Shown here: positions 55,337 through 64,000 of the stretch, in pieces
Position numbering within the stretch: the first letter of the stretch is position 1
How the letters are laid out: every line of letters starts with the position of its first letter
Source of the DNA: Acinetobacter sp. Ac_5812
Lineage (GTDB): Bacteria; Pseudomonadota; Gammaproteobacteria; Pseudomonadales; Moraxellaceae
Reading direction: 5' to 3'
Length of the DNA: 64,000 nucleotides
Assembly: GCF_013072695.1 (NCBI RefSeq)
Contig: NZ_LXUK01000022.1
Coordinates: forward strand, 124,729 to 188,728
Notes under the pieces: model-generated
What the model was told of the DNA's origin: nothing
Databases searched by the model: none
What the model saw: the letters and a program-made list of their open reading frames with translations, nothing else
Program-made: the position numbers and the translations under genes

Positions 55337-55780
55337 ATGTATGTGGCTGATTATATTGGTTTAGCATTGATCCAAGACATAGAGGAGAATAGTTCCCCGC
55401 AGTCTGAAGTCATGGTTAGGGGAAAAAAGACAGGGGTTATGGTTGAGGGTAAAGTGTTAGAAGGTGTGGTTTGTGTATATTCTCACTGCTATCTTCTTTT
55501 CCTTAGCCATGATTGTATCTTTGAGGAAACTTTAACTTTGGTCTTAGTCGATTTGGATAAAAATATATTGTTGGAGTCATTATGGATAGGGCTGGCTTAT
55601 CAGACAGATATCTTTACTGGCCCGAGGATATGTGATGATAAAATCTTATTTGAATTTTTAGCCGAAAAAACATGGGTTCTTCAAGTATTACAAACTGCCA
55701 GAATTAGATTTCCTATTTCTTTAAACGCTTTGATACATCGTGGTTTTCGATTTAAATCTTATCTCCAGTTAGAACATTAA
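55337..55780 (+). CDS. Hypothetical protein, unknown family
   Basis: A 147-residue soluble protein starting MYVADYIGLALIQDIEENSS. It has mixed beta strands and hydrophobic patches (VCVYSHCYLLFLSHDC) but no membrane segment long enough to be sure. No recognisable domain. It lies 57 nt after lifO and shows AT-rich codon use. It may be part of the lipase unit or independent. The TTG at 55331 could add two residues. Confidence 0.5.
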   Translation: MYVADYIGLALIQDIEENSSPQSEVMVRGKKTGVMVEGKVLEGVVCVYSHCYLLFLSHDCIFEETLTLVLVDLDKNILLESLWIGLAYQTDIFTGPRICDDKILFEFLAEKTWVLQVLQTARIRFPISLNALIHRGFRFKSYLQLEH

Positions 55781-55786
55781 TTTATG

Positions 55787-55868
55787 TGACGTATGCCAGT
55801 CATGAACTGGACTTGTGTATTTTTAACGTGATGCTTGTATTTCTAAATGACGTATGCCGTCATGAACT
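55787..55868. repeat. Two near-identical 21-bp palindromic repeats
   Basis: TGACGTATGCCAGTCATGAA (then CT) at 55787-55808 recurs as TGACGTATGCCGTCATGAAC (then T) at 55848-55868, one base shorter. In the second copy ATGACG / CGTCAT form a perfect hairpin. Centres are ~61 bp apart in a gene-free stretch. Confidence 0.6.
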
Positions 55869-56113
55869 ATAAAATAATGAAAATAATATAAGCTAAAACA
55901 TCAAGTTATATCCCAAAAGGCAGAAATACCCAAAGTTTTTAACTGATATAGTAACTTATTGATTTTATTAAGCTGTTAAAGAGTAAGAAAAATATTGGGG
56001 TAAAAATAGCTTTTTGTCAAAAGAAAACAGTGTTCGTTCCAATTTATTACTTTCCTCAAACCCTACATCGACTTAAAATCAGCATTACCCTTGATGATAA
56101 AGAAGCAAGTCAC
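55869..56113. other. AT-rich intergenic stretch before the MoeB-like gene
   Basis: About 245 bp following the palindromic repeats, with no gene seen unless the MoeB-like protein starts at its most upstream codon (56030). Confidence 0.4.
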
Positions 56114-56887
56114 GTGTCAGACCATTTAGAAAACGAATTTGAGCTAAGCAATGAGGAAATGCATCTCTATAGTCGTCAGATTTTATTAGATGGTTGGGAT
56201 ATCGAAGCACAAGAAAAACTAAAACTCGCAAATGTGTTGATTATCGGTGCAGGTGGAATCGGCTGTACCAGTGCCGAGCTGTTGGCACGTGCAGGTGTAG
56301 GGAAAATTACCATTGTCGATGCCGATACGATTGAAATGAGTAATCTGCAAAGACAAATCGCATTTACAGCAAATGATTTAGGTCGATACAAAGCTGAAAT
56401 ATTGGCTAAACATCTAAAAGACATCAATCCGCATATACAGGTCAGCTATCAAAATATACGATTCGATGAAACGAATGCTGATGAACTCGTACAGCATCAA
56501 GATGTAGTCTTAGATGGCTGTGATAATTTTACCACCCGTTATCTTGTCAATGCAGTGTGTAGAAAACATCAAGTACCACTGATCAGTGCTTCAGCGATTG
56601 GTTTTGAAGGGCAGATGTTTATGGTGGATGCTGATTCAGCCTGTTATGAATGCCTTTTTCCGAAAGAGGATCATGTCAATGAAGGGCAGCGTTGTGCGGA
56701 TTCAGGTGTACTGGCCACCACACCTGTAATGATAGCGTCATTACAAGCACATCACACATTGCTATTTTTAGGCTTAGGTTTAACTCCACTCAAGCAAAAA
56801 CTATTGCTTTGGAATGGCTTAAATTTAACGCAACGTATTCTTAAATTTGAAAAAGATGTAAATTGTCCAGTTTGTCAGGCAACTTGA
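56114..56887 (+). CDS. ThiF/MoeB-family E1-like adenylyltransferase
   Basis: A 257-residue enzyme from the GTG at 56114 (56030 GTG gives 285 residues; the start is unsure). The ATP-binding fold is VLIIGAGGIGCTSAELLARA. A conserved DADTIEMSNLQRQ block follows, then DGCDNFTTRYLVN. The zinc CxxC pairs are CYECLF and CPVCQ. MoeB and ThiF adenylate the C-terminal GG of the sulfur carriers MoaD and ThiS. No moa or thi genes are nearby, so the partner is not known. Confidence 0.85.
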   Translation: MSDHLENEFELSNEEMHLYSRQILLDGWDIEAQEKLKLANVLIIGAGGIGCTSAELLARAGVGKITIVDADTIEMSNLQRQIAFTANDLGRYKAEILAKHLKDINPHIQVSYQNIRFDETNADELVQHQDVVLDGCDNFTTRYLVNAVCRKHQVPLISASAIGFEGQMFMVDADSACYECLFPKEDHVNEGQRCADSGVLATTPVMIASLQAHHTLLFLGLGLTPLKQKLLLWNGLNLTQRILKFEKDVNCPVCQAT

Positions 56888-56943
56888 TCGGTAAATTGAG
56901 CAAAATTTGCTAAACTAAAGCCATCTGTGAGGCAAGAAAGATT

Positions 56944-58242
56944 ATGAAAAGAAATATTTTATTCGATGGATTACGCTCTGTTGCACGTATTGGTGAAACA
57001 GTAGTGGTTGCAGCACAAGCAGGTGTGAAATATGCAACTGAAAAACCAAGCAACGCCAAACTTATGCGTGAGACCTTTGAATCGCTTGGTTCGACGTATA
57101 TTAAACTGGGTCAATTTATCGCCAGCACGCCGTCTTTATTCCCACGTGAGTACGTTCAGGAATTCCAAGGCTGTTTAGATCAAACCCCAACCTTACCGTT
57201 TAGCTATATTCAAAAAGTATTGGCTGAAGAGTTTGAAGGACGCAATCTCAATGAAATTTTCAGTTTTATTGACGAAAAACCTTTGGCTTCAGCCTCAATT
57301 GCACAAGTCCATGCCGCTCGACTGGTTACGGGTGAAGATGTGGTATTAAAGGTGCAAAAACCTGGTGTTGAAACCATTTTATATACCGACTTAAATGTGG
57401 TGCATTGGGCGACAAAGCTACTTGAAAGAGCTGTTCCAAAAATCAAGTTTGCCTCGTTGTCTGAAATCGTAGATGAGATCAAAACACGTATGGTACGTGA
57501 AGTTGATTTTATTGAAGAAGCTCAGAACCTAGATGACTTTATCCAATATTTGAATGTGTCAGGCAATCAAGCGGCAACTGCACCAAAGGTTTATCACCAG
57601 TTTTCAACGCGTCGTGTGCTCACTATGCAGCGTTTATATGGTGTGTCATTGACTGACTTTGATGTGGTAAAACAATATGCCAAAGACCCAACACAGGTCT
57701 TGATTACTGCGATGAATACTTGGTTTGGCAGTTTAATGCTATGTAAGAGTTTCCATGCTGATTTACATGCAGGCAATCTGATGCTACTTGAAGATGGTCG
57801 TGTTGGTTTTATTGATTTCGGTATTGTTGGGCAGCTAAACCCTGAGGTATGGACAGCATGTATGGCGTTTATGGATGCTTTACAGCATACCAATTACAAC
57901 GCAATGGCTGAAAATATGCTGAAAATGGGCATGACTCATCAGAAAATTGATACTCAAGTTTTGGCTGATGACTTAGAGCGTTTATTTAGCGGTGTGTTAT
58001 TGGCAGATCCGCAAGAAATTCTGAGTTCCAATCCTGCAGATTTGAATGACATCATGATGGATATGGTGGCTGTAGGTGAGCGTCACGGTATCAAATTCCC
58101 GCGTGACTTCGCCTTGTTATTCAAGCAAATGCTATATTTTGATCGTTTCATGCGTGTTCTCGCACCATATACCGATATTTATGCTGACCAACGTTTAAAA
58201 ATGGTTCACAATATTGAACCTGCTTCGTTTTTAAAGCATTAA
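56944..58242 (+). CDS. ABC1/UbiB-family atypical kinase
   Basis: A 432-residue protein kinase-like ATPase. The family motifs are KLGQFIAS near 60 (the KxGQ loop), ASASIAQVHAA, the catalytic HADLHAGNLML and the metal loop DFGIVGQ. It lacks a clear C-terminal transmembrane pair, so it is probably an AarF-domain relative rather than the main ubiquinone factor UbiB. Role inferred as lipid or quinone homeostasis. Confidence 0.87.
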   Translation: MKRNILFDGLRSVARIGETVVVAAQAGVKYATEKPSNAKLMRETFESLGSTYIKLGQFIASTPSLFPREYVQEFQGCLDQTPTLPFSYIQKVLAEEFEGRNLNEIFSFIDEKPLASASIAQVHAARLVTGEDVVLKVQKPGVETILYTDLNVVHWATKLLERAVPKIKFASLSEIVDEIKTRMVREVDFIEEAQNLDDFIQYLNVSGNQAATAPKVYHQFSTRRVLTMQRLYGVSLTDFDVVKQYAKDPTQVLITAMNTWFGSLMLCKSFHADLHAGNLMLLEDGRVGFIDFGIVGQLNPEVWTACMAFMDALQHTNYNAMAENMLKMGMTHQKIDTQVLADDLERLFSGVLLADPQEILSSNPADLNDIMMDMVAVGERHGIKFPRDFALLFKQMLYFDRFMRVLAPYTDIYADQRLKMVHNIEPASFLKH

Positions 58243-58268
58243 TTTATTTATCGGTTCATTAGGTCATT

Positions 58269-58649
58269 ATGGATGCCATTATAATTGAAGGGTTGAAGGT
58301 TGATACTGTCATTGGTTGTTTCAACTGGGAACGCCAAATTATTCAACCTTTAATGCTAGATCTCACCATTCATAATGATCTAACTCAAGCTGCACAATCA
58401 GATGAGCTAGAAGATACCCTCAACTATGCGCAAATCTGTGAGCTTGCAGCTCAGGTGATTCAACAAGCCCAACCCAAACTGATTGAGCATGCAGCACAAT
58501 TGGTACTCGAATGTCTATTTACGACTTTCCCCTCGATCGAATCGATCAGTATCACCATTCGCAAACCCGCCATCATTGCACAAGCCAATGCAGTAGGAAT
58601 TCGCCTTGAACGCAACAGAAACAATTTTTGCGCTCGCACTGGCGAGTAA
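58269..58649 (+). CDS. folB: Dihydroneopterin aldolase
   Basis: A 126-residue enzyme of folate biosynthesis that cleaves dihydroneopterin to 6-hydroxymethyl-dihydropterin. Motifs are VIGCFNWERQIIQPLMLDL, the conserved DTLNYAQI and the C-terminal ITIRKPAIIAQANAVGIRLE. It overlaps the next gene by 44 nt, so the two steps are coupled. Confidence 0.93.
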   Translation: MDAIIIEGLKVDTVIGCFNWERQIIQPLMLDLTIHNDLTQAAQSDELEDTLNYAQICELAAQVIQQAQPKLIEHAAQLVLECLFTTFPSIESISITIRKPAIIAQANAVGIRLERNRNNFCARTGE

Positions 58650-59040
58650 TGTCCAGCAACAACAAAATTTCACTTTTGCCTATGAACAGCTCTCAAGTTT
58701 GGGCACAGTGGAGTTTTCTCCAATTTATGAAATTCCTTGTCGGGATGGAATCGGGGCTGATTATTGGAATTCAGCCTGCTTATTAAAAAGTAAACTTCAT
58801 GTGGATAAAGTGATTGAGACCCTGAAAAAACTAGAAGCGCAATCTGGGCGGGTTCGTCCATCACACCATATCAGTTTGGATATTGATGTGATTGCGTGGG
58901 GTGAAACATTAGAACATATGCAATTTAATCCAAAAAAGTTACCATTGGCTTTGGATGTAAAAATTCCTTTATATGATTTATGGCAGCACGCAGATTTAGC
59001 CTATCTTCAAAGTATGCATTATCCTGTCATTACAATGTAA
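58606..59040 (+). CDS. folK: HPPK-type pyrophosphokinase, divergent
   Basis: A 144-residue 6-hydroxymethyl-dihydropterin pyrophosphokinase. The start is a TTG inside folB. The N-terminus ALALASNVQQQQ is the family ALGSN loop with changes. The signature region is SGRVRPSHHISLDIDVIAWG; both metal-binding Asp are kept (D-x-D). The Arg before LD, common in HPPK, is replaced. It is shorter than E. coli FolK (159). A second, more typical folK elsewhere is possible. Confidence 0.8.
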   Translation: MNATETIFALALASNVQQQQNFTFAYEQLSSLGTVEFSPIYEIPCRDGIGADYWNSACLLKSKLHVDKVIETLKKLEAQSGRVRPSHHISLDIDVIAWGETLEHMQFNPKKLPLALDVKIPLYDLWQHADLAYLQSMHYPVITM

Positions 59041-59080
59041 TACTTTAATAAGGTAACACTATAATAATAGGAAGTTTTTT

Positions 59081-59632
59081 ATGAAACTTATTTTAATTTT
59101 ATTGACTTTAACGGTTTTACTTTCGGGTTGTGCGGCCATGAGTGTCGAGCAATGCAAAACAGCAAATTGGTTTAGTGTGGGCGAAAGAGATGGCTCCGAT
59201 GGGCATGAATCACGTTTAGATAAATACTATTCTTCCTGTCAAAAAGCCAATATTGTGCCCAATCAAAAGCTATATGAACAAGGCTATCAAAAAGGTTTGG
59301 GCTATTACTGCCGACCAGAAATTATCTTTAGTGAAGCGCTCGAAGGCCGTGGTGATATTCGGGTTTGTCCAATTGAAAAGCGTGAATCCTTGCGTAGTTA
59401 CTATCAAGTCGCTTATGAGTATTATCAAGCGGATTCAGAGTTTAATCGCTCCCAAAATGATATGAACCGTTATTTAAAAGAGCTGGAACGAAAAGACCTT
59501 TCAAGCAAAGTAAGGGATGATTATCAAAAGCGTTTATATGATTTGCGTATCAATAGTAGCTGGGTACAGTCACGTTATCATCAAGCTGTCAGAGATCTAG
59601 AACGTTTTAAAGCAGAACATGGTTTATATTGA
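59081..59632 (+). CDS. DUF2799 lipoprotein
   Basis: A 183-residue lipoprotein: signal MKLILILLTLTVLLSGC with the Cys at 17. The mature part begins AAMSVEQCKTANWFSVGERD, the DUF2799 start. It contains repeated G-Y-x-x-G turns (LYEQGYQKGLGYYC) and a helical, coiled-coil-like tail (NRSQNDMNRYLKELERKDLS). Unknown role at the outer membrane. Confidence 0.85.
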   Translation: MKLILILLTLTVLLSGCAAMSVEQCKTANWFSVGERDGSDGHESRLDKYYSSCQKANIVPNQKLYEQGYQKGLGYYCRPEIIFSEALEGRGDIRVCPIEKRESLRSYYQVAYEYYQADSEFNRSQNDMNRYLKELERKDLSSKVRDDYQKRLYDLRINSSWVQSRYHQAVRDLERFKAEHGLY

Positions 59633-59660
59633 ACCGTTCAGTTTTAGCATCTGATTTAAA

Positions 59661-59689
59661 AAAACCCATGGTCGCATCCATGGGTTTTT
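59661..59689 (+). terminator. Rho-independent terminator after DUF2799 gene
   Basis: AAAACCCATGG / CCATGGGTTTTT stem with a 6-nt loop and T run. Confidence 0.9.
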
Positions 59690-59775
59690 GTTTGCGACGA
59701 AACACATTTGAGTTACATACGGCTGTATACAGGGATGTTTAAATAGATAACAAGCGAATAATGAAGGAATTATTT

Positions 59776-60234
59776 ATGCGAGCCAAGTTACTTATTGCCT
59801 TGGGGATTGTTCTCTATGGCAGCATGAACTCAGCCTATGCAATTGATGCCAAGTATCGACAACAATTAGAACAATCAGGTTGCACCCAAGTCAGTGAAGC
59901 ACAGGGCTGTGATATAACGAAAAGCAAAGAGGAAAATAGCAAGGCGGGTTTTGTTGAGCAAACGGTAGACGTATCAAGTCCGAGTATATCGACACAGCAA
60001 CCGCAGTGGATTGCAGAAAGATCAGATGGCACAACTTTGGCTCTGATTAAAATTGATCAGCAGCAACGGGTTTGGGTCAATGACACGCGTGTTATTGCAG
60101 TAAAGAAGAATGATCAGTTGAGTTTTAGACAGGGTAAAATCGACTACACCATTTTTACCGATTTAGACAAGCAGTCACAAAGCTTTTGGAGTGACCGTTA
60201 TTCAACGGATAAAGGCAAAATTGTATTTCGTTAA
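59776..60234 (+). CDS. Hypothetical exported protein
   Basis: A 152-residue protein with a signal peptide (MRAKLLIALGIVLYGSMNSA then YA-ID). The ATG at 59776 has AAGGAA upstream; ATG 59761 adds five residues. The mature part has a disulfide-ready pair (SGCTQVSEAQGC), a Ser/Thr-rich linker and a C-terminal beta domain (ALIKIDQQQRVWVNDTRVIA). No known family. Single gene. Confidence 0.7.
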   Translation: MRAKLLIALGIVLYGSMNSAYAIDAKYRQQLEQSGCTQVSEAQGCDITKSKEENSKAGFVEQTVDVSSPSISTQQPQWIAERSDGTTLALIKIDQQQRVWVNDTRVIAVKKNDQLSFRQGKIDYTIFTDLDKQSQSFWSDRYSTDKGKIVFR

Positions 60235-60251
60235 TTTTGATTGTGTCAGTT

Positions 60252-60285
60252 AAAAGAAAAGGGAATTACTTCGCAATAATTCCCT
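60252..60285 (-). terminator. Rho-independent terminator after coq7
   Basis: GGGAATTA / TAATTCCC stem; on the minus strand a T-rich tail follows it. Confidence 0.82.
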
Positions 60286-60293
60286 CATGTAAC

Positions 60294-60929
60294 CTAAAGA
60301 TAATAACTGGTTTTGGTCATGAGTTTTGAAATGGCGGTCATGGTAATCCGTACAGGCGCGGGTAAGTCTACACCGCCGGCTTCCAAAGCTGTATCACGAT
60401 GATGCAATTCATCTTCATTCATCTGTACGAGGATTTTACGTGAACGTTCATCATGTGCAGGAAGTTGTTGAATATGTTCCTGCAAGTGTTGGCTAACTTG
60501 ACGTTCAGTTTCTGCCACAAAACCTAAGCTGTATTTGTCACCTGCAATCCCTGCAATTGCACCCATACCATAGGACAAGCCATACCAAATTGGATTTAAT
60601 ACACTGGTGTGACTATCTAATTCTTTTAAACGATCTTCACACCAAGCCAAATGGTCTTGTTCTTCGATTGCAGCTTGCTGCATTTCTTCACGGACATGCG
60701 GTAATTTTGCAGTGAGTGCCTGACCATGATAAAGCGCTTGAGCACAGACTTCACCACTATGATTGACACGCATCAAGCCTGCAACATGACGGGCATCACT
60801 GACACAAAGTTGTGAAGCTTCATCATTGGCAGGATTCGTCCGTTGTGCACTGGTCGCACCTGGTACCAAACTACGTAAGGCTTGATCAAACGAATGAATC
60901 ATTTTATCGAGACCTGTGTAATGACGCAT
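60294..60929 (-). CDS. coq7: 2-polyprenyl-3-methyl-6-methoxy-1,4-benzoquinol hydroxylase
   Basis: A 211-residue di-iron hydroxylase of late ubiquinone synthesis (replaces UbiF in many proteobacteria). Carboxylate-bridged motifs are VNHSGEVCAQALYHGQAL, IEEQDHLAWCEDRL and MNEDELHHRDTA. It lies 3 nt downstream of the MFS gene, so the two are likely co-transcribed. Confidence 0.94.
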   Translation of the reverse strand: MRHYTGLDKMIHSFDQALRSLVPGATSAQRTNPANDEASQLCVSDARHVAGLMRVNHSGEVCAQALYHGQALTAKLPHVREEMQQAAIEEQDHLAWCEDRLKELDSHTSVLNPIWYGLSYGMGAIAGIAGDKYSLGFVAETERQVSQHLQEHIQQLPAHDERSRKILVQMNEDELHHRDTALEAGGVDLPAPVRITMTAISKLMTKTSYYL

Positions 60930-60932
60930 AGA

Positions 60933-62252
60933 TTAATCCTCTAAAGTATTGGGAGCATTTTCCAATAAAGGTTTTAGGCGTTTTAATAACCAAAATGAAA
61001 AAATTGCACTTAAAACAGCGGTAATGGTAAATAAGATTTTAATATCAATTTTTAAAATGCTTAAGATTAAAATCGAAAAAACTGCGGAAGAGACCATAAA
61101 TACAGCATTTAAAATATTATTTGCTGCCACAACTCGCGCTCGGTGTGAACGCGGTGAATAGGCCTGCATCATGGCATAGAGTGGAACGATATAGAACCCA
61201 CCGCTAATGCCCAGCAAAGTTACTGCCACCATCACATGATAATAGACTGCGCCGAGTGTAAACATATCTTTTAAGCTGAGTAAGTCACCCGTACGCTCAG
61301 GTACAAAGGCTAGACTTGCTGCTAGATATAGCGCAAAAACAGTTAAACCAATTGCACCATAGGGCACCATCTTGATATTGATGTCTGACCCACCAATTTT
61401 TCGACAGAGTAAAGAACCGACGCCAATACCAACCGAGAAAAAGGTAAGTAACAGGCTCACCACATTTTCCGAAGCATGAAGGTTTTGTTGCGTCAGTTGC
61501 GGAATCTGGGTTAAATAGGTTGCGCCATAGAACCAATACCAAGAGTTACCCAACAAAATCACAAATACGACCGGAATACTTTTGGCATATTTAATGGTTT
61601 GAAAACTGGTTCGAATGAAGTTCCAGTCAATTTTTAAATCGGGTGCCGCAACTTTCTGAGGCAGAATAAAACGGCTACATAAATAGCCTAAGCAAGCAAT
61701 TGCAACGACGGTAATACTAATCCAAAGTAAGTTACCCTCAGACGTGGCAATCACGGCGCCGCCTAGAATCATACCCAGTAAAATCGCAATCGATGTACCT
61801 GACTGGAATAAAGCATTACCTGACATTAACTCTTGTGGCTTGAGTATTTCAGGCAAGATGGCATATTTGATTGGGCCAAAACAGGTGGAATGTGTGCCCA
61901 TTAAAAACAAGGCAAACAGCAGTAACCACAAATTTCCAAGCAGGAAGCCAGCTGTACCAATCAACATGATCACAATTTCTAATATTTTAATGAAGCGAAT
62001 TAGTTGCGAGCGTTCGTATTTATCTGCAATTTGACCAGCAGTTGCTGAAAAAAAGAAGTAGGGCAAAATAAACAATAAAGCAGCTAGATTATTGAGGGTA
62101 CTGACGGGAGCACTTTGTTGTTGAATCCAGCCATAGGTAATAACTAACAGCAGCGATTGCTTATAAACATTATCATTAAGTGCGCCAAAGAACTGAGTGA
62201 AAAACATCGGGGCGAACCGACGCGAAGTCATTAAGTGCTCGTCTTGTTTCAT
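60933..62252 (-). CDS. MFS transporter, LplT-like
   Basis: A 439-residue transporter with about twelve membrane segments. It starts FAPMFFTQFFGALNDNVYKQ, the signature of the LplT lysophospholipid flippase group, with AGQIADKYERSQLIR as the cytosolic A-like motif. The Aas acyltransferase partner is not adjacent. Start at 62252 (62231 possible). Operon with coq7. Confidence 0.85.
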   Translation of the reverse strand: MKQDEHLMTSRRFAPMFFTQFFGALNDNVYKQSLLLVITYGWIQQQSAPVSTLNNLAALLFILPYFFFSATAGQIADKYERSQLIRFIKILEIVIMLIGTAGFLLGNLWLLLFALFLMGTHSTCFGPIKYAILPEILKPQELMSGNALFQSGTSIAILLGMILGGAVIATSEGNLLWISITVVAIACLGYLCSRFILPQKVAAPDLKIDWNFIRTSFQTIKYAKSIPVVFVILLGNSWYWFYGATYLTQIPQLTQQNLHASENVVSLLLTFFSVGIGVGSLLCRKIGGSDINIKMVPYGAIGLTVFALYLAASLAFVPERTGDLLSLKDMFTLGAVYYHVMVAVTLLGISGGFYIVPLYAMMQAYSPRSHRARVVAANNILNAVFMVSSAVFSILILSILKIDIKILFTITAVLSAIFSFWLLKRLKPLLENAPNTLED

Positions 62253-62414
62253 CGTGTGTTCACTTCATTGTGATTTATAAAAAAATGTGACGAACTGTAA
62301 AAATGTGATGAAATGCATGTATGATACCTATGTCTGATTGGATGAAAAATCAAAGATTTGAAGTTATTTCACCCATCAAAAACGATAAATTAAAAAACAA
62401 ATTTAGAGTTTTAC

Positions 62415-64000
62415 ATGCCATCTAAAACGAAGTTTAAACAGTCGACACTGGTTCATTCTATGCATTTAATTTTTAAAATGCAGGGTTTTCCTAAACTTAT
62501 TTGTAGTGGTTTCTTAATTAGTTCTTGCATATCAGTTGCTTATGCTCAGGAACAAAATTCGACTGTGTCTGAAAATCAGGCAGTTGAACAGACGGAACAA
62601 CCGGTCGAATTGGCAGTTGCAGCGGCCGCACCGACAACCCCAGCAATCAATCTTGCAGATCAAGGGGTATTGCTTGGGCAGGACAGTTTGGCTGCATTAA
62701 AAGAACAAGAACAATCCACGAATCATATTAATGAATTGAAACCGATTCAGTTGGATGACAATTTAGAAAATTTGCCTGTAATTCCTGTGGATCAAGGTAT
62801 GGCAAATGAAATCTTCCGTGTTGCTGAAGATGCGAAAAATCAAGCACAAGCATATCGCGAAAACACGGCAAGAAATCCTGAACCGATCATCGCTGATGCA
62901 TCACAGACGGAACTGACTGAAATCAAGCAAGCACCGCTGAATATTGACCAGTTGATGGGTGAGATCCAAGCAGACAGTAAAATCGTGGTTGAGGCCAATG
63001 AAACAGGTAAAACATTAGCTGATTTGCAGCCTAAGTCTGATCAACCACAGGAAAAAGTTGGATTCTTTAAGCGAATTGTGAATCGTTTCCGCCCAGATAA
63101 TTTACTCAATGCGGATAAAATTCCCCGTATTACAGCAGATGTAAGCGGCGCACCACCTATTCTTGCGCTCAATATTAAGGCCAAGCTCTCAAGTTTTACC
63201 CAAGAATCATTTGAGGAGTTTAATGTTGCTTTGCCGCAACTTCGCGCTTTGACCAATCAGGCAGCACAGGCAGTCGGTTATTACAATGCAACTTATACCT
63301 TTGTGAAAGAGAGTGAGAGCAAAGTTAAGGTGATTGTGGTTCCAAATGAACCCGTCAAAATTAAAGAACAAAATATTGAATTTACAGGTGCTGGTGCCAA
63401 TACACCGCAATTTCAGGTCATCCGCTTAATTCCAGAACAAGATGTCGGCGATATTTTTAATCATGGTTCATATGAAGCAACCAAAACTAAGATTACCACG
63501 GTGGCTTCGGACAATGGTTATTTTGATGCCTTTTGGCGATTGCATGATGTCAAAATTAGTCAACCTGAAAAAACGGCCGAGATTAATTTAAATTATGAAA
63601 CTGGTGAGCGCTATAAATTAAAGCAAGTTGAATATCGGATGAGTGATCCGAGCAAGCCGTTGCCACTCACTCAGAAGGTTTTAGATAGTTTGGCACCATG
63701 GAAAGAAGGCGATGATTATGCCTTCTGGCGTGTCAATGCTTTGGCGAACAACTTAACCAACTCGCGTTATTTTAACTATACCTTGGTTGATACAATCAAG
63801 CCGGATGCGATTCAACCACCTCTTGATTTACCACCTGACTTGCAGGCTTTGGTTGATCAGCAACGTGTGCAAGAATCACAATTGATGAGCAGTCAACAGA
63901 AAGCAGATCTTGCGCGCGCAAAAATTACCTCTGCGCAAGAAGTGACGCAGGACGTGGTGGATGAATCACAGTTCTCTGGTGCAGAACCAGCGCAACCTGC
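62415..64000 (+). CDS. tamA: TamA-like outer-membrane assembly protein (partial, 3' end outside window)
   Basis: At least 528 residues of a BamA/TamA-family protein: signal-like segment LICSGFLISSCISVAYA, a long Gln/Glu-rich linker, then POTRA-type repeats (IKEQNIEFTGAGANTPQFQV, TKTKITTVASDNGYFDAFWR). The beta-barrel would lie beyond the window. TamA works with TamB in moving lipids or assembling outer-membrane proteins. A long low-complexity region before the first POTRA (residues ~55-200) is unusual for E. coli TamA. The ATG at 62415 lacks a strong ribosome site; ATG 62460 is possible. Confidence 0.82.
   Translation, partial: MPSKTKFKQSTLVHSMHLIFKMQGFPKLICSGFLISSCISVAYAQEQNSTVSENQAVEQTEQPVELAVAAAAPTTPAINLADQGVLLGQDSLAALKEQEQSTNHINELKPIQLDDNLENLPVIPVDQGMANEIFRVAEDAKNQAQAYRENTARNPEPIIADASQTELTEIKQAPLNIDQLMGEIQADSKIVVEANETGKTLADLQPKSDQPQEKVGFFKRIVNRFRPDNLLNADKIPRITADVSGAPPILALNIKAKLSSFTQESFEEFNVALPQLRALTNQAAQAVGYYNATYTFVKESESKVKVIVVPNEPVKIKEQNIEFTGAGANTPQFQVIRLIPEQDVGDIFNHGSYEATKTKITTVASDNGYFDAFWRLHDVKISQPEKTAEINLNYETGERYKLKQVEYRMSDPSKPLPLTQKVLDSLAPWKEGDDYAFWRVNALANNLTNSRYFNYTLVDTIKPDAIQPPLDLPPDLQALVDQQRVQESQLMSSQQKADLARAKITSAQEVTQDVVDESQFSGAEPAQP

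Noticed and set aside
1..64000. CRISPR array, prophage, insertion sequence or integron
   Set aside because: No regular spaced repeats, transposase, integrase or phage structural genes are visible anywhere in the window.

Overview
The window is a stretch of bacterial chromosome that almost certainly comes from an Acinetobacter (Moraxellaceae, Gammaproteobacteria). The base composition is AT-rich. The markers are an alkM/alkR-type alkane hydroxylase with a divergent AraC-type activator, a secreted lipase next to its LifO foldase, sthA, a rodA-mltB pair, a Mpo1-like protein, and several small Acinetobacter-type hypothetical genes. Genes sit on both strands with little spacing. I see no prophage, insertion sequence, CRISPR array or rRNA. 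One tRNA gene, tRNA-Arg(CCG), lies at 24375-24450.

Region by region. 0-5.7 kb: ahpF (cut by the window edge) and ahpC flank a DUF1653 gene, an O-methyltransferase, alkR/alkM and a KTSC protein. 5.7-6.6 kb is a gene-poor patch with a broken short ORF. 6.6-11.8 kb: hrpA, which carries an in-frame palindromic insertion, and a long-type KAS III. 11.8-20.7 kb: a double-DUF4394 lipoprotein, lipA (lipoyl synthase), sthA, a DUF3465 gene, a Mpo1-like gene, rlpA, mltB and rodA. 20.9-24.1 kb: an ABC-2 exporter, queF and an unknown gene, apparently one operon. 24.4-29.8 kb: the tRNA, exoX, a lipoprotein lipase, a DUF695/RraB gene and glyA.

29.9-41 kb is the most interesting part, a guanidine assimilation locus. 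A guanidine-I (ykkC) riboswitch precedes the two UAAP/carboxyguanidine deiminase genes and a biotin-dependent urea/guanidine carboxylase. Next come a 38-codon small ORF, a NikR-fold regulator that has lost most nickel ligands, and a lipoprotein substrate-binding protein. A convergent operon encodes an ABC permease, an ABC ATPase, a 2-oxoglutarate/Fe(II) dioxygenase and an unrecognised protein. All three promoter regions carry the same paired GTATTAC element with exactly 21-bp spacing, so the locus looks like one regulon. No allophanate hydrolase gene is present. The dioxygenase and its partner suggest that the locus also takes in a substituted guanidine and oxidatively releases guanidine; this is inference.

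41-46.1 kb: trhP with a ferredoxin, a glycine-zipper protein, a YiaAB protein, and prfA-prmC. 46.1-55.3 kb is a lipid/xenobiotic-flavoured stretch: a PaiB-like protein, an alpha/beta hydrolase with a divergent TetR regulator, two AraC regulators, an SDR dehydrogenase, a flavin reductase, and a secreted lipase with its foldase. 55.3-64 kb: an unknown gene, a MoeB/ThiF E1-like protein, a UbiB-family kinase, folB-folK, two small envelope or exported proteins, coq7, an LplT-like MFS transporter, and the start of tamA, which runs off the end.
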